From positions 1-42,235 of IMG/VR virus record IMGVR_UViG_3300036884_000356: a stretch of DNA of 42,235 bases, one strand, 5' to 3'. The number at the start of each line of letters is the position of its first letter. Position 1 is the stretch's first letter. Positions 35,267-42,235 of the stretch are shown here, piece by piece. Both the position numbers and the translations under genes were made by a program. Source of the stretch: a virus. The notes under the pieces were generated by a model. That model was not told where the DNA came from. It ran no database searches and saw nothing but the letters and a program-made list of their open reading frames with translations.

Positions 35267-35523
35267 TCTGATACTCCTTGTGTCTGGGCAGTGCCGCTCT
35301 GATCTGGCCTCTGCCCGTTGTCCGTCATCTTGGCCGTCTGCATGTCCGTCTTGATCGAGTGGCCCAGGACGATGCTCATGAACAAGCTGAAGAAGGTGAT
35401 GTAAGTGGCGTCCAGGCGCTTCATGAATTGCAGCGCGTTGCCCGTGATGAAGAAAGCGACGAGGAAAGCCGTGGTCTTCCCCTGAAGAGTTGAGACAAGA
35501 CCGTCCGCAAACCTTTTAATCAT
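35263..35523 (-). CDS. Small membrane protein, possible holin
   Basis: An 86-aa protein starting at ATG 35523 (AAGGGG upstream). Two hydrophobic segments are visible: TTAFLVAFFITGNALQF (17-33) and YITFFSLFMSIVLGHS (40-56). A charged, hydrophilic C-terminus follows. Size, topology and position close to the lytic transglycosylase fit a class II holin, though the sequence alone does not prove it. Confidence 0.5.
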   Translation of the reverse strand: MIKRFADGLVSTLQGKTTAFLVAFFITGNALQFMKRLDATYITFFSLFMSIVLGHSIKTDMQTAKMTDNGQRPDQSGTAQTQGVSE

Positions 35524-35534
35524 GACCGATCCCC

Positions 35535-36284
35535 TTAGAAGATGTGCGCCGCCAGCCATCCGATCAGCGCCCCGCCGCCTCCGCAGGCTGCGATCACTTG
35601 CGGCTGAGACTTCGAGCAGATCGCGGCGCCCGTAGCCCCGCCCACCACCGCACCCCCTCCACTCTTCAGTTCCCGGCCGACTCGCTGCCAGAACGTCCCG
35701 CCCTTGACGGCCGCGACGGCCGAATCCCGCTCCTTGGTGAGCCCGAAAATCTTGGCGGCCGAGGCTTCGTTCTCTTTCTTGTCGGCGACGATCTCCTTGT
35801 TCAACTCCACCTTGTCATTGTTGGCCATGCCCAGGTTCGCCTTGCATTCATCGCAGGCCACTTTGAATTGATTGAGCGCGAGAAGCTGCTCGGCCGGAAG
35901 CTGTGCGATGGCGGGTTGCCCGGGTGCTTGAATCACGATGGGCTGCACGCCCGGGATCCCCTGCCCGATGGCCGTTGCGGCCTGCTGCGGAGTCCGGACT
36001 TGGGAAGCCTGCCGGCGAATCTCGGAAATCTGCTGTTGAAGATCCGAGGCATTGCGCGCGAGCTGATCCTGCGCGTCCTTGCGGTCCTGCTGCGCCTGCT
36101 TCGCGTCGGCGTTGGCTTTCTCAATTTGAACCTGCATGTCCTTGAAGGCCTGCTGCATCGTGGCCCGCGCCTCGACGTCCGTACTATGAACCCACCACGC
36201 GATAGGAATGAAAATAGCGAGGACGATGATGATGCCAATGATAACTCCGGTCAAGTGATGTTTTTCTGAATCGGTGAGAACCAT
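35535..36284 (-). CDS. Membrane-anchored coiled-coil protein (Rz/spanin-like layout)
   Basis: A 249-aa protein. N-terminal membrane anchor HLTGVIIGIIIVLAIFIPIA (10-29), then a long coiled coil rich in Q, A and D (about 40-95), a proline/glutamine linker, a second helical part and a glycine-rich hydrophobic C-terminal segment (GGGAVVGGATGAAIC, IAACGGGGALIGWLAA). The last part resembles glycine-zipper membrane segments. The inner-membrane anchor plus periplasmic coiled coil is like an i-spanin but much longer. Confidence 0.5.
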   Translation of the reverse strand: MVLTDSEKHHLTGVIIGIIIVLAIFIPIAWWVHSTDVEARATMQQAFKDMQVQIEKANADAKQAQQDRKDAQDQLARNASDLQQQISEIRRQASQVRTPQQAATAIGQGIPGVQPIVIQAPGQPAIAQLPAEQLLALNQFKVACDECKANLGMANNDKVELNKEIVADKKENEASAAKIFGLTKERDSAVAAVKGGTFWQRVGRELKSGGGAVVGGATGAAICSKSQPQVIAACGGGGALIGWLAAHIF

Positions 36285-36295
36285 CCGCGGCCTCC

Positions 36296-36934
36296 TTACT
36301 GCGCCATCGAGATGCGCTTCTTCTCCCGGTCGGATGCGATCATGGTGAGAATCTGGCTCACCTTGCCGTCCAGGCTCAGCAGCCAGTCATTCGTTTGCTT
36401 CTCATGCATTTCAAGGGAAGTCCTCACGGCCTGAAATTCTTTTTGACTGACCTGCTCCTCCGGGGAATGAGCCAGGAGGTCCAGGCGCTTCACATCTTGG
36501 GCCATCTCGAGCAGGGAATGATTGCTCGCGACGATGGCGGCCTGCGTGGTCGCGATGGCTTCCGTCGCATTTTCCATCTTCGCGAGGCGAGCATTCGTGA
36601 ATTCCAACTCTGTCGCGGTCTGCCGCGCGATAAGGGATCCGGTCTCTTCAAGTGTCTCCAGCCGCTTCGTGTTGACGTTGACCTGCCTCTCAGTCCCCCC
36701 GATGCTCTGAGGTATGGCTTCAACTTTCTCAAGCCGTGTATTAATGAGTCCTACCACTTGAAGCAGGTCTGCGATGGCCGTTTCATTCGTCGTCGTCCGA
36801 TGCTCCACCGCAATGCGATCCCAAAACATGGAAGCGGTGACGCCCAGGCCGAACATGATCAGCCCGACGACCAGCGTCCACATTCTTGTGCTTAACTTTT
36901 TGGTTACCCTTTCAGATGCAGGATGGTCCGCCAT
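36296..36934 (-). CDS. Membrane-anchored coiled-coil protein
   Basis: A 212-aa protein starting at ATG 36934 with GGAG upstream. One membrane helix near 20-38 (WTLVVGLIMFGLGVTASMFW) is followed by a long coiled coil (IADLLQVVGLINTRLEKVE, KRLETLEETG, RLAKMENATEAIATT, VSQILTMIA). Such proteins occur next to holins and lysis genes in several phages. Function not established. Confidence 0.5.
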   Translation of the reverse strand: MADHPASERVTKKLSTRMWTLVVGLIMFGLGVTASMFWDRIAVEHRTTTNETAIADLLQVVGLINTRLEKVEAIPQSIGGTERQVNVNTKRLETLEETGSLIARQTATELEFTNARLAKMENATEAIATTQAAIVASNHSLLEMAQDVKRLDLLAHSPEEQVSQKEFQAVRTSLEMHEKQTNDWLLSLDGKVSQILTMIASDREKKRISMAQ

Positions 36935-36988
36935 GTAGTGCTCCGATCTCAAAACGAAGGATGCTGTGCTCATAGTCAACCTCCGCCC

Positions 36989-38254
36989 TCAATCGTGGCT
37001 GATTCTGTTGATCTGACCCCGTTCTACGGTATCTGTGGCGCACTGCGCCATGGGTTTATTTTCGCTGAGGCCGGACTCGCCTGCGGTATTAGACTCGACC
37101 GGCCCTTGAAGCTCTAATTTTGGCATTGGACGGTCCCCTTCATGCCGTTGCCAGATACCGCGCGCCCGCATCTGATCCGCCGCGTGGCTCATGTTCCGTT
37201 TGATACGGTCCGTCTCCCCCTCGGGCGCTCGGCCATCCAACAGCTCCCGGCAGGCATCGAGACAGACTTCATGAAGCCCGGTCCAGTACGCGCAGATGGA
37301 ATACTCATCGAGCATCTTCCAGCGATAGATTTCCTCATCGATGAACAGGGAATCCACAGGCCGTGGGATTCGTAGCCCGCGCTCCGCGAAGATCAGGCCC
37401 GCATGGTACATCCCTCCCACACGGCAGAAGCGCGCCGCCTGCCAGAGAGGTTCCGCCCGCGTCGGCCGCAGCTCGTAGCAAGAAAGATAGGACATCAAGA
37501 TCAGCTCGGTGGGTCGGTGAAGCAGCTCTCGCAGGATAGCGGCCTCATAGTGGGCCCACCAGTGCTCTTCGAGATCCCCCGGCATCTGGATGCGCCGCTC
37601 GTAACTGTCCAACGCCGCTTCGCGCCGGCCCATGTCCTTGTAGGTCTGCGCGAGATAGAACCGTGAGCGAGCATCATTCGGCGCAATCGCTACAGCCTCC
37701 AAAAGAAGCCCCACGTCCCGGCCCAGCTTCGCGAGGATCTGTCCCGGTCGCTTGCCGCCGCGCTGGCGGTACATCCCCATGATCCGTTGACGGGATGCTG
37801 GCAATGCTTCGCCGTCCAGCGTGAGGCATTCGTGCGTCTTGCCGATCCAGCGCCACGGCAGGTTGGCCCGCACGATGAAGGGCCGCCAGAAGCGGAGGTT
37901 CTGATCGTGCTCTTCAATGTCGTAACATGAGGCGGCACCGATATAGAGATCCATGCCTTCATTGACGATCCAATCGTCGGCGTCCATGAACAAGATGTAA
38001 CCGTCCGGACCCGCAAAGGTTTTCGCATGCGCGAGCGCGCTGTTCCGGTTCATCTCAAAATCTTTCCACGGCTCTTCGTAAAGCGCCCCGGGAAGATCGG
38101 CTAGCCGATCGCCCACCAGCTTCCGCGTATTATCCTTCGAGCCCGTATCGCAGATGACCCAGGCGTTGATAAAGGGTAGGACGGAATCCAGGCAGCGCCC
38201 GATGCGCTGCCCTTCATCTTTCACGATCATGTTGAGGCAGATGTTCATGTTCAT
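36989..38254 (-). CDS. Glycosyltransferase family 2 protein with TPR-like repeats
   Basis: A 421-aa protein. NICLNMIVKDEGQRIGRCLD (4-23) and VICDTGSKDNT (33-43) form the UDP-sugar binding fold, and YILFMDADDW (86-95) is the DXD metal site. A C-terminal helical region with TPR-like helices (ARSRFYLAQTYKDMGRREAA) is typical of the 'glycosyltransferase + TPR' proteins found in bacteria and phages. It lies between tail and lysis genes, so glycosylation of virion proteins or of host surface is plausible. Confidence 0.85.
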   Translation of the reverse strand: MNMNICLNMIVKDEGQRIGRCLDSVLPFINAWVICDTGSKDNTRKLVGDRLADLPGALYEEPWKDFEMNRNSALAHAKTFAGPDGYILFMDADDWIVNEGMDLYIGAASCYDIEEHDQNLRFWRPFIVRANLPWRWIGKTHECLTLDGEALPASRQRIMGMYRQRGGKRPGQILAKLGRDVGLLLEAVAIAPNDARSRFYLAQTYKDMGRREAALDSYERRIQMPGDLEEHWWAHYEAAILRELLHRPTELILMSYLSCYELRPTRAEPLWQAARFCRVGGMYHAGLIFAERGLRIPRPVDSLFIDEEIYRWKMLDEYSICAYWTGLHEVCLDACRELLDGRAPEGETDRIKRNMSHAADQMRARGIWQRHEGDRPMPKLELQGPVESNTAGESGLSENKPMAQCATDTVERGQINRISHD

Positions 38255-38257
38255 GAT

Positions 38258-38371
38258 TCAGGACTTCTTTTTCGACTTCTTCGCTTTCTTCGCTTTCTTC
38301 TTCTTCGATGGAGCAACGGCCATTCCCGGCTCCGCCCCTTCGGGACTTCCACCTGTTTTGATCACTGGCAT
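38258..38371 (-). CDS. Lysine-rich 37-aa microprotein
   Basis: Start ATG 38371 with AAAAGGAG seven bases upstream. MPVIKTGGSPEGAEPGM is followed by SKKKKAKKAKKSKKKS. The stop is 4 nt before the glycosyltransferase start. It resembles the lysine-rich tails of phage proteins that bind nucleic acid or acidic surfaces. The excellent ribosome binding site is the main evidence. Confidence 0.5.
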   Translation of the reverse strand: MPVIKTGGSPEGAEPGMAVAPSKKKKAKKAKKSKKKS

Positions 38372-38414
38372 GCCTAATCTCCTTTTCTTGAGCAAGAGTT
38401 TAACATCAACGCTC

Positions 38415-38624
38415 TCAGGAAACGTACCCGTAATTCGATGTGCTCGTTATCACTGTGATCGTGACACCTCCCGTAATAAATATCTTGCGAGGGAATCCAA
38501 AAAACCCTACTCCAACGCCGCCTCGGCAGGTCTTCGCGGATGCGGTAAAAGTCACCGAGCTTGCAAGCGGTGAAATATCCGCTTCTGTGCACGGTGTTTT
38601 GAAAGCAATCGAGATATCAGCCAT
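38415..38624 (-). CDS. Small beta-rich tail-region protein
   Basis: A 69-aa protein. Its ATG overlaps the stop of the 410-aa gene by one base (TGATG). The end is rich in glycine, valine and threonine (GVGVGFFGFPRKIFITGGVT), typical of beta-structured virion proteins. No domain recognised. Confidence 0.5.
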   Translation of the reverse strand: MADISIAFKTPCTEADISPLASSVTFTASAKTCRGGVGVGFFGFPRKIFITGGVTITVITSTSNYGYVS

Positions 38625-39856
38625 CAGGGTGTCACCAAGAGCAAAGCTCCGGGTCCATTGGTACAAACGACGGAGTTAAAAAACCCGCTTTGGTTGTCCG
38701 TAACCACGACCCAGTTGTGGGAATCAAAAGTTGTCGCTGTGTCTCCCGCGTAAGCTTGGTTGACCACGCAAGCGTCCCACAGGTATCCCCTGTAGAGAGC
38801 CATCGTCGTAGCATTGACACCCCAAGCCACAATGGCATCGAAAATGAACGAAGAACTATCATGCCAAGACTGGAGCCAACTTCCCTGAACCTGCACACCT
38901 CCCATCCATGCCAAGCTCAGCAAGCCGACGTTGTAAGCACTCGTACTATTCTGCTGCATGAGGTTGCCATTGACTATTCCAGCTTGGTTGGCAGCAGTTG
39001 AATTGTAACCGTACAGCCACAAGAAATTGCGCCAAGATGCACCAATCGCCGAGGCTGCTTCGGCCCCAGCATTGGAACTGCCCCACATCGCTTCTACCAC
39101 GGCACCTTGTAAGAAGGAGGGAATCATCGGAACGCCAAAAGCGGCATACCCCTTGACCGCCGTGGGTATCGGCGTGTAGATAAAGGCTTGGTACTTGTTC
39201 AAGACGAAAATCCATGTTTTGCCCACAGCGGGCAGCAACGGGAATCCTGCCGTAGTGCTGTTCGTGCTCGCAAGCCCTCCCGAAACATTCTGAATGGAGA
39301 TATCGACACACGTGCCGGAATTGGTTTTAATCGTCACGCGCATTTGCAAGTCTTGCCCTGGAGGAGTGAGTGCCGACTGCATCAGCAAAGTCCCGGTTCC
39401 ATGCCCGCTGATAGTTGTCCAGCCAGCAGCAAGCAGGTATGTCTCAATCTGGTTGATAAGCTCTTGTATCGTTCCAAGAGTCGCCGTCCATGAGTACTTC
39501 TGGCGAACGAATCCCGTCGTAGTACCAGCCGCCAGCCCAAGGATGGTATTGGCGTTACTTCCAGGCGTCCCGATCAGAATGGTTGAACTAGCACCATTTG
39601 AAGACGTGCTCCGTATCCTCACCATCCCAGCCTGTGGTCCATAAGTCGGAGCATAAGCAGTACCTCCGGTCAAAACGGCGTTGATGTCTGCGGCGACTTG
39701 AGCTGCCGTCCTTGCAGCCCCATGCGTCAGCGTGATGTTCGCCGTCGTTCCTCCGTCAATCGTGATCTGAAGCTGGTCGTTTGCCGCGCTGATGTTGTAG
39801 TTCTGAGCGACCGTCCCGATCAGGTCTGCGTTTTGGTCCACGTATTGGATTGCCAT
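38624..39856 (-). CDS. Tail fibre/structural protein
   Basis: A 410-aa protein. The N-terminal 110 residues (MAIQYVDQNADLIGTV, QLQITIDGGTTANITL, then TAAQVAADINAVLTGG) look like a flagellin/tail-type beta domain of 'd.l.i.idg.....i.lt.g..tA.qva..In' design, seen in phage structural proteins. The remainder is rich in W, Y, S and N and resembles a fibre or baseplate head. It sits between the collagen-like fibre and a small coupled gene. Confidence 0.6.
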   Translation of the reverse strand: MAIQYVDQNADLIGTVAQNYNISAANDQLQITIDGGTTANITLTHGAARTAAQVAADINAVLTGGTAYAPTYGPQAGMVRIRSTSSNGASSTILIGTPGSNANTILGLAAGTTTGFVRQKYSWTATLGTIQELINQIETYLLAAGWTTISGHGTGTLLMQSALTPPGQDLQMRVTIKTNSGTCVDISIQNVSGGLASTNSTTAGFPLLPAVGKTWIFVLNKYQAFIYTPIPTAVKGYAAFGVPMIPSFLQGAVVEAMWGSSNAGAEAASAIGASWRNFLWLYGYNSTAANQAGIVNGNLMQQNSTSAYNVGLLSLAWMGGVQVQGSWLQSWHDSSSFIFDAIVAWGVNATTMALYRGYLWDACVVNQAYAGDTATTFDSHNWVVVTDNQSGFFNSVVCTNGPGALLLVTP

Positions 39857-40774
39857 CTATGCCTCCAACTGAACAGAGAACTGCCAACTCGCAGAGCCCT
39901 GCAAAATATCAATGGTGATCACGTCGCCTTGCGCAATGTTCACCGGGCTGGTTATAAGAGCAAACGTTGACACGGTGCCTGAAGCAGTCCCTGCGCTTAT
40001 CTGTTTCACCGCACTGAATACGCTCACCGCATTCCGATTGATGACGAAGCGCAAGGCGATGGCAGGGTCAGAGGATTTCACGACAACAGCGCACTGGTTA
40101 ACCGTACCTGCGCGGGCTGCCACAAGCATCGGCCCAGCATCTATGGCGACCGTCCCGTTGCCGATGCAAAAACCGATCACGATGCCAGCGGCGGTGCCAG
40201 TGGCGCCGGTCGCACCCGTGGCGCCGGTTGCCCCCGTCGCCCCCGTCGCGCCCGTGCCGCCCGTAGCACCCACAGCTCCCGTAGCACCGTCAGATCCGGC
40301 AGAGCCCGTGGCGCCCGCAGCTCCCGTGGCACCCGTGGCGCCGGTTGCTCCCGTCGAGCCCCCGCCCCCGCCGGCCCGCACCGTGAAGAAGTTCGCTCCG
40401 TCTGAGAAGATCAAGGCGCTCGAGGCGGCCGCCAGGACCAGCGTCGCCGCGCCGTCAATGGTTCCGGCTGCCGGCGTGATGGTGACGGTGCCGGTCCCGA
40501 GGTTCTCAACCCCGCAGAGGAATTCCGCTCCCAGGGTCGCGGCAGCATCCAGGGTGACTGCCACGGTTGGCCCGTGCGAGAACGTGACCAGGTTCCCGCG
40601 CGAGGCCATGTCAATCGTGTAGGTTGCGCCCGCCTGCGGATTGACCGAGCCCCAGTTCGGGGACTCCGCCGAGACATTCCGCGGATTGGAAGCGTCGGCT
40701 TGCCAGCTGACGTTCCGGTTCCCCGTCGTCGCGGTTGGAGTCGAATCGTTCAGGTTGATGAGGGTTCCAGCCAT
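39857..40774 (-). CDS. Collagen-like tail fibre protein
   Basis: A 305-aa protein starting at ATG 40774 with GAGAGG upstream. The N-terminal beta domain (1-134) includes [18 protein letters not shown], the usual repeat of phage fibre knobs. Residues 141-190 are Gly-x-y repeats ([19 protein letters not shown] and similar), which form a collagen-like triple helix. The C-terminal domain (191-305) is beta-rich and may be the tip. The DNA of the repeats is highly similar within itself and could recombine to change length. Confidence 0.8.
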   Translation of the reverse strand: MAGTLINLNDSTPTATTGNRNVSWQADASNPRNVSAESPNWGSVNPQAGATYTIDMASRGNLVTFSHGPTVAVTLDAAATLGAEFLCGVENLGTGTVTITPAAGTIDGAATLVLAAASSALIFSDGANFFTVRAGGGGGSTGATGATGATGAAGATGSAGSDGATGAVGATGGTGATGATGATGATGATGATGTAAGIVIGFCIGNGTVAIDAGPMLVAARAGTVNQCAVVVKSSDPAIALRFVINRNAVSVFSAVKQISAGTASGTVSTFALITSPVNIAQGDVITIDILQGSASWQFSVQLEA

Positions 40775-40884
40775 CAAAAACCTCTCTGGATTTCCAGACA
40801 GGGATGCCCTAAAATAAAGAGGCTGCCCAGATGTTTGAGGCATCGGAGCAGCCATCGACACATTGAGCGTTGGAGGCGCCCAAC

Positions 40885-41583
40885 ATGCCTAAGCCTAATT
40901 CTACAGCAGGAATCGAAAGAACATGCGAACGCTGTGGCGCAACTTTCAGAACTTGGCTGCATCGGCTCAAGAGCGGCAGAGGAAGATTTTGCTCCAAGGC
41001 ATGCCACTATGGGACTGCGCTCAATATCAAGAAGACCTGTGAGCGTTGCGGTCAATCCTTTCAAGTTTAACCTTCGTAGCAACATAAGCGTAGGCGATTC
41101 TGTTCGCGTGCATGCCGTGGGGATGTGACATTCCGATTCTGGAAGAATGTTGACAAAACTCTCGGCCAGGGACCTTGAGGGAATTGCTGGATATGGACGG
41201 GCTGTAGAACTCCGCGCGGATATGGCCTGCTTAGTATAGACCATCGAGCGCAGACGGCCCCTCGTGTGATGTGGGAACTGAAGAACGGACTGATTCCGGC
41301 AGGAAAAGATGTTCTTCATCATTGCGATAATCCGCCCTGCGTAAGGGATGACCACCTGTTTCTTGGCACGCAAAAGGACAACAATCAGGATTGCTGCCGT
41401 AAAGGCAGGAACAGCCGGGGCGAAAGACATTATCGTGCCATCCTGACAGAACAATCTGTCCGAGAAATCCGATCCTTGAAATCTGCTGGCGTCAAAGCGC
41501 GAACTATCGCCCGACGATATAGCGTTGCTAAGACCACAATTTACTCCATCACTGAGCGCCATAACTGGAAGCATGTTCTATGA
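40885..41583 (+). pseudogene. Decayed HNH homing endonuclease (three in-frame stops)
   Basis: The only clear gene remnant on the plus strand. From ATG 40885 (GGAGG eight bases upstream) one frame reads zinc knuckles TCERCGATF...FCSKAC and TCERCGQSF, then TAA (41068-41070), TAG (41077-41079), RFCSRACRG, TGA (41176-41178), CWIWTG, the HNH core HHCDNPPCVRDDHLFLGTQ and a C-terminal helix-turn-helix (RTIARRYSVAKTTIYSI). No frameshift is needed. Phage HNH homing enzymes of this class are free-standing. A shorter C-terminal product from an internal start near 41266 is possible. Confidence 0.8.
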
Positions 41584-42235
41584 CCCATTCACCAGGAAAA
41601 GTTGCTGCCCCTGTGGCATCCCTCCAGGGCTGACGATTGTCCCCCCACCTGCTGGAAGCGCCTGAATTGAACCGATTGCCGTGTATCCCACCACTCCGAT
41701 CTTCGAATCATTCGTCTCGCAATATGCCGTCAGCGTCGTTCCGCTTCCAACATCGCCCAACATCCCCGGATCGGCGATTGAAACCCAATACATCGTAGGT
41801 GCGGCCGGCGCGGAAATCGTGAATGTCCGCGCATTATAGTTCACCGTGTTACTCGGAAACTTCGCCGACACCTGCGCCATGTGAATCGTGGTAGAAGCCG
41901 GATTTGAAAGGGAGCTGGCCGGCGTAAGGACATAACCTAGATTGTTGATGTTCGCGGAGTTGCCGGTCCCCACCGGCGCGTAGGGGTAAGGCGCGGCATC
42001 GCTCAGGCTTTGCACTCCGCCCCCGAACGTGTTGAACGAGGGGAATTTGAAGTACAGGGTCTTCCCGATCCAGTTTGGATCCATCGCAACTTTGAGGATT
42101 CCTTCGGGCGCGCCCAGGAAGGCGAAGCGTGAACCCAGAGGGTGATCCACGCCCGCCGCTCCGGGAGCACCGAAGACGGCACGCCGCAGTTTGTTCGTGC
42201 CTCCGCCAGTGGCCGCCAGGGTGTAGTTGTAAGAG
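41578..42235 (-). CDS. Tail tip/receptor-binding protein, C-terminal part (cut by the window edge)
   Basis: The frame is open to the end of the window: codons before the possible GTG at 42150 read NYTLAATGGGTNKLRRAVF, so the gene continues outside. DPNWIGKTLYFKFPSFNTFG and a proline/tyrosine-rich stretch (AAPYPYAPVG) resemble the C-terminal section of phage tail-tip proteins that follows fibronectin-like domains. The segment APTMYWVSIADPG and later beta hairpins continue to the end (QGQQLFLVNGS). It convergently overlaps the decayed HNH gene by 6 bp. Confidence 0.65.
   Translation of the reverse strand, partial: SYNYTLAATGGGTNKLRRAVFGAPGAAGVDHPLGSRFAFLGAPEGILKVAMDPNWIGKTLYFKFPSFNTFGGGVQSLSDAAPYPYAPVGTGNSANINNLGYVLTPASSLSNPASTTIHMAQVSAKFPSNTVNYNARTFTISAPAAPTMYWVSIADPGMLGDVGSGTTLTAYCETNDSKIGVVGYTAIGSIQALPAGGGTIVSPGGMPQGQQLFLVNGS

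Noticed and set aside
35535-36934. Tape-measure protein call for the two coiled-coil membrane proteins
   Set aside because: They are only 249 and 212 aa with N-terminal membrane anchors; tape-measure proteins are far longer and lie upstream of tail-tip genes.
40195-40365. Tandem repeats that might suggest a CRISPR array
   Set aside because: The period is 9 nt and codes for Gly-x-y collagen triplets in frame; there are no unique spacers.
39912-40622. Plus-strand 236-codon frame rich in [10 protein letters not shown]
   Set aside because: It is the antisense of the collagen-like GAT repeat; its repetitive composition follows from the minus-strand gene.
40774-41574. Minus-strand 266-codon frame opposite the HNH remnant
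   Set aside because: The plus strand in this interval encodes recognisable zinc knuckles and an HNH core; the minus frame has no known motif and contains no suitable start signal.
40885-41583. Alternative genetic code or stop readthrough in the HNH gene
   Set aside because: TAA, TAG and TGA all occur in the one frame and each also ends other genes, so general recoding does not fit; gene decay is simpler.
1-42235. tRNA, tmRNA or rRNA genes
   Set aside because: I saw no cloverleaf-like segments with TTCGA-type loops in the gaps; the gaps are short and filled by other hairpins. A tRNAscan run would settle it.

Overview
This window reads as part of a tailed double-stranded DNA phage (Caudoviricetes-like), probably an uncultured one. 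Almost every gene lies on the minus strand, packed with 1-14 nt overlaps and strong purine-rich ribosome binding sites. There is a complete replication and recombination module, a lysis module and tail-fibre genes. I saw no ribosomal, tRNA or housekeeping chromosomal genes, and no integrase, terminase, portal or capsid gene, so the virion-assembly half of the genome and any lysogeny module lie outside. The DNA is GC-rich. A gene for a surface protein with a PEP-CTERM sorting tail suggests a Gram-negative host with an exosortase, such as an Acidobacteriota, Proteobacteria or related lineage. That host call is an inference.

Layout in the direction of minus-strand transcription (high to low coordinates). 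42.2-38.4 kb: tail-tip or receptor-binding gene (cut by the window edge), a decayed plus-strand HNH homing endonuclease, a collagen-like fibre, a second fibre-like protein and two small proteins. 38.3-32.7 kb: a GT2 glycosyltransferase, then a lysis-type block with several small membrane or coiled-coil proteins, a secreted Ig-like protein and a lytic transglycosylase. 32.7-31.8 kb: about 890 bp with no convincing gene but a textbook sigma70 promoter at 32250-32278, which probably starts the leftward early transcript. 31.8-25.6 kb: small unknown genes, then a cassette of an AAA ATPase whose Walker B motif precedes Walker A, a YkgJ-like cysteine-cluster protein, a zinc ribbon, DUF1257-like, DUF2997-like and DUF3150-like proteins and a SWIM zinc-finger protein. 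25.4-23.2 kb: a ribbon-helix-helix regulator with a palindrome next to its start, a candidate single-strand annealing protein and a PD-(D/E)XK exonuclease. 23.2-20.6 kb: a coiled-coil protein and small conserved phage proteins. 20.5-17.1 kb: winged-helix initiator with iteron-like repeats inside it, G39P-like helicase loader, DnaB helicase and an accessory protein. 17.0-13.1 kb: RNase H, an N6-adenine methylase fusion, a putative nuclease and a DUF3102-like protein. 12.7-1 kb: a secreted beta-helix protein, HNH proteins, DUF5131, a second SWIM protein, a ParB-like protein, a second adenine methylase, the PEP-CTERM protein, a beta-propeller, a glycosyltransferase and small zinc proteins.

The initiator, loader and DnaB form an SPP1/lambda-style replication cassette with a candidate origin inside the initiator gene. 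The exonuclease, annealing protein and RNase H fit recombination-dependent replication. The two methylases could protect the phage DNA. The cassette around the permuted ATPase and the set of secreted or exosortase-type proteins are the parts I find most unusual. Many intergenic gaps hold GC-rich hairpins without a U-tract, placed between one stop codon and the next ribosome binding site. I found no tRNA genes and no CRISPR array.
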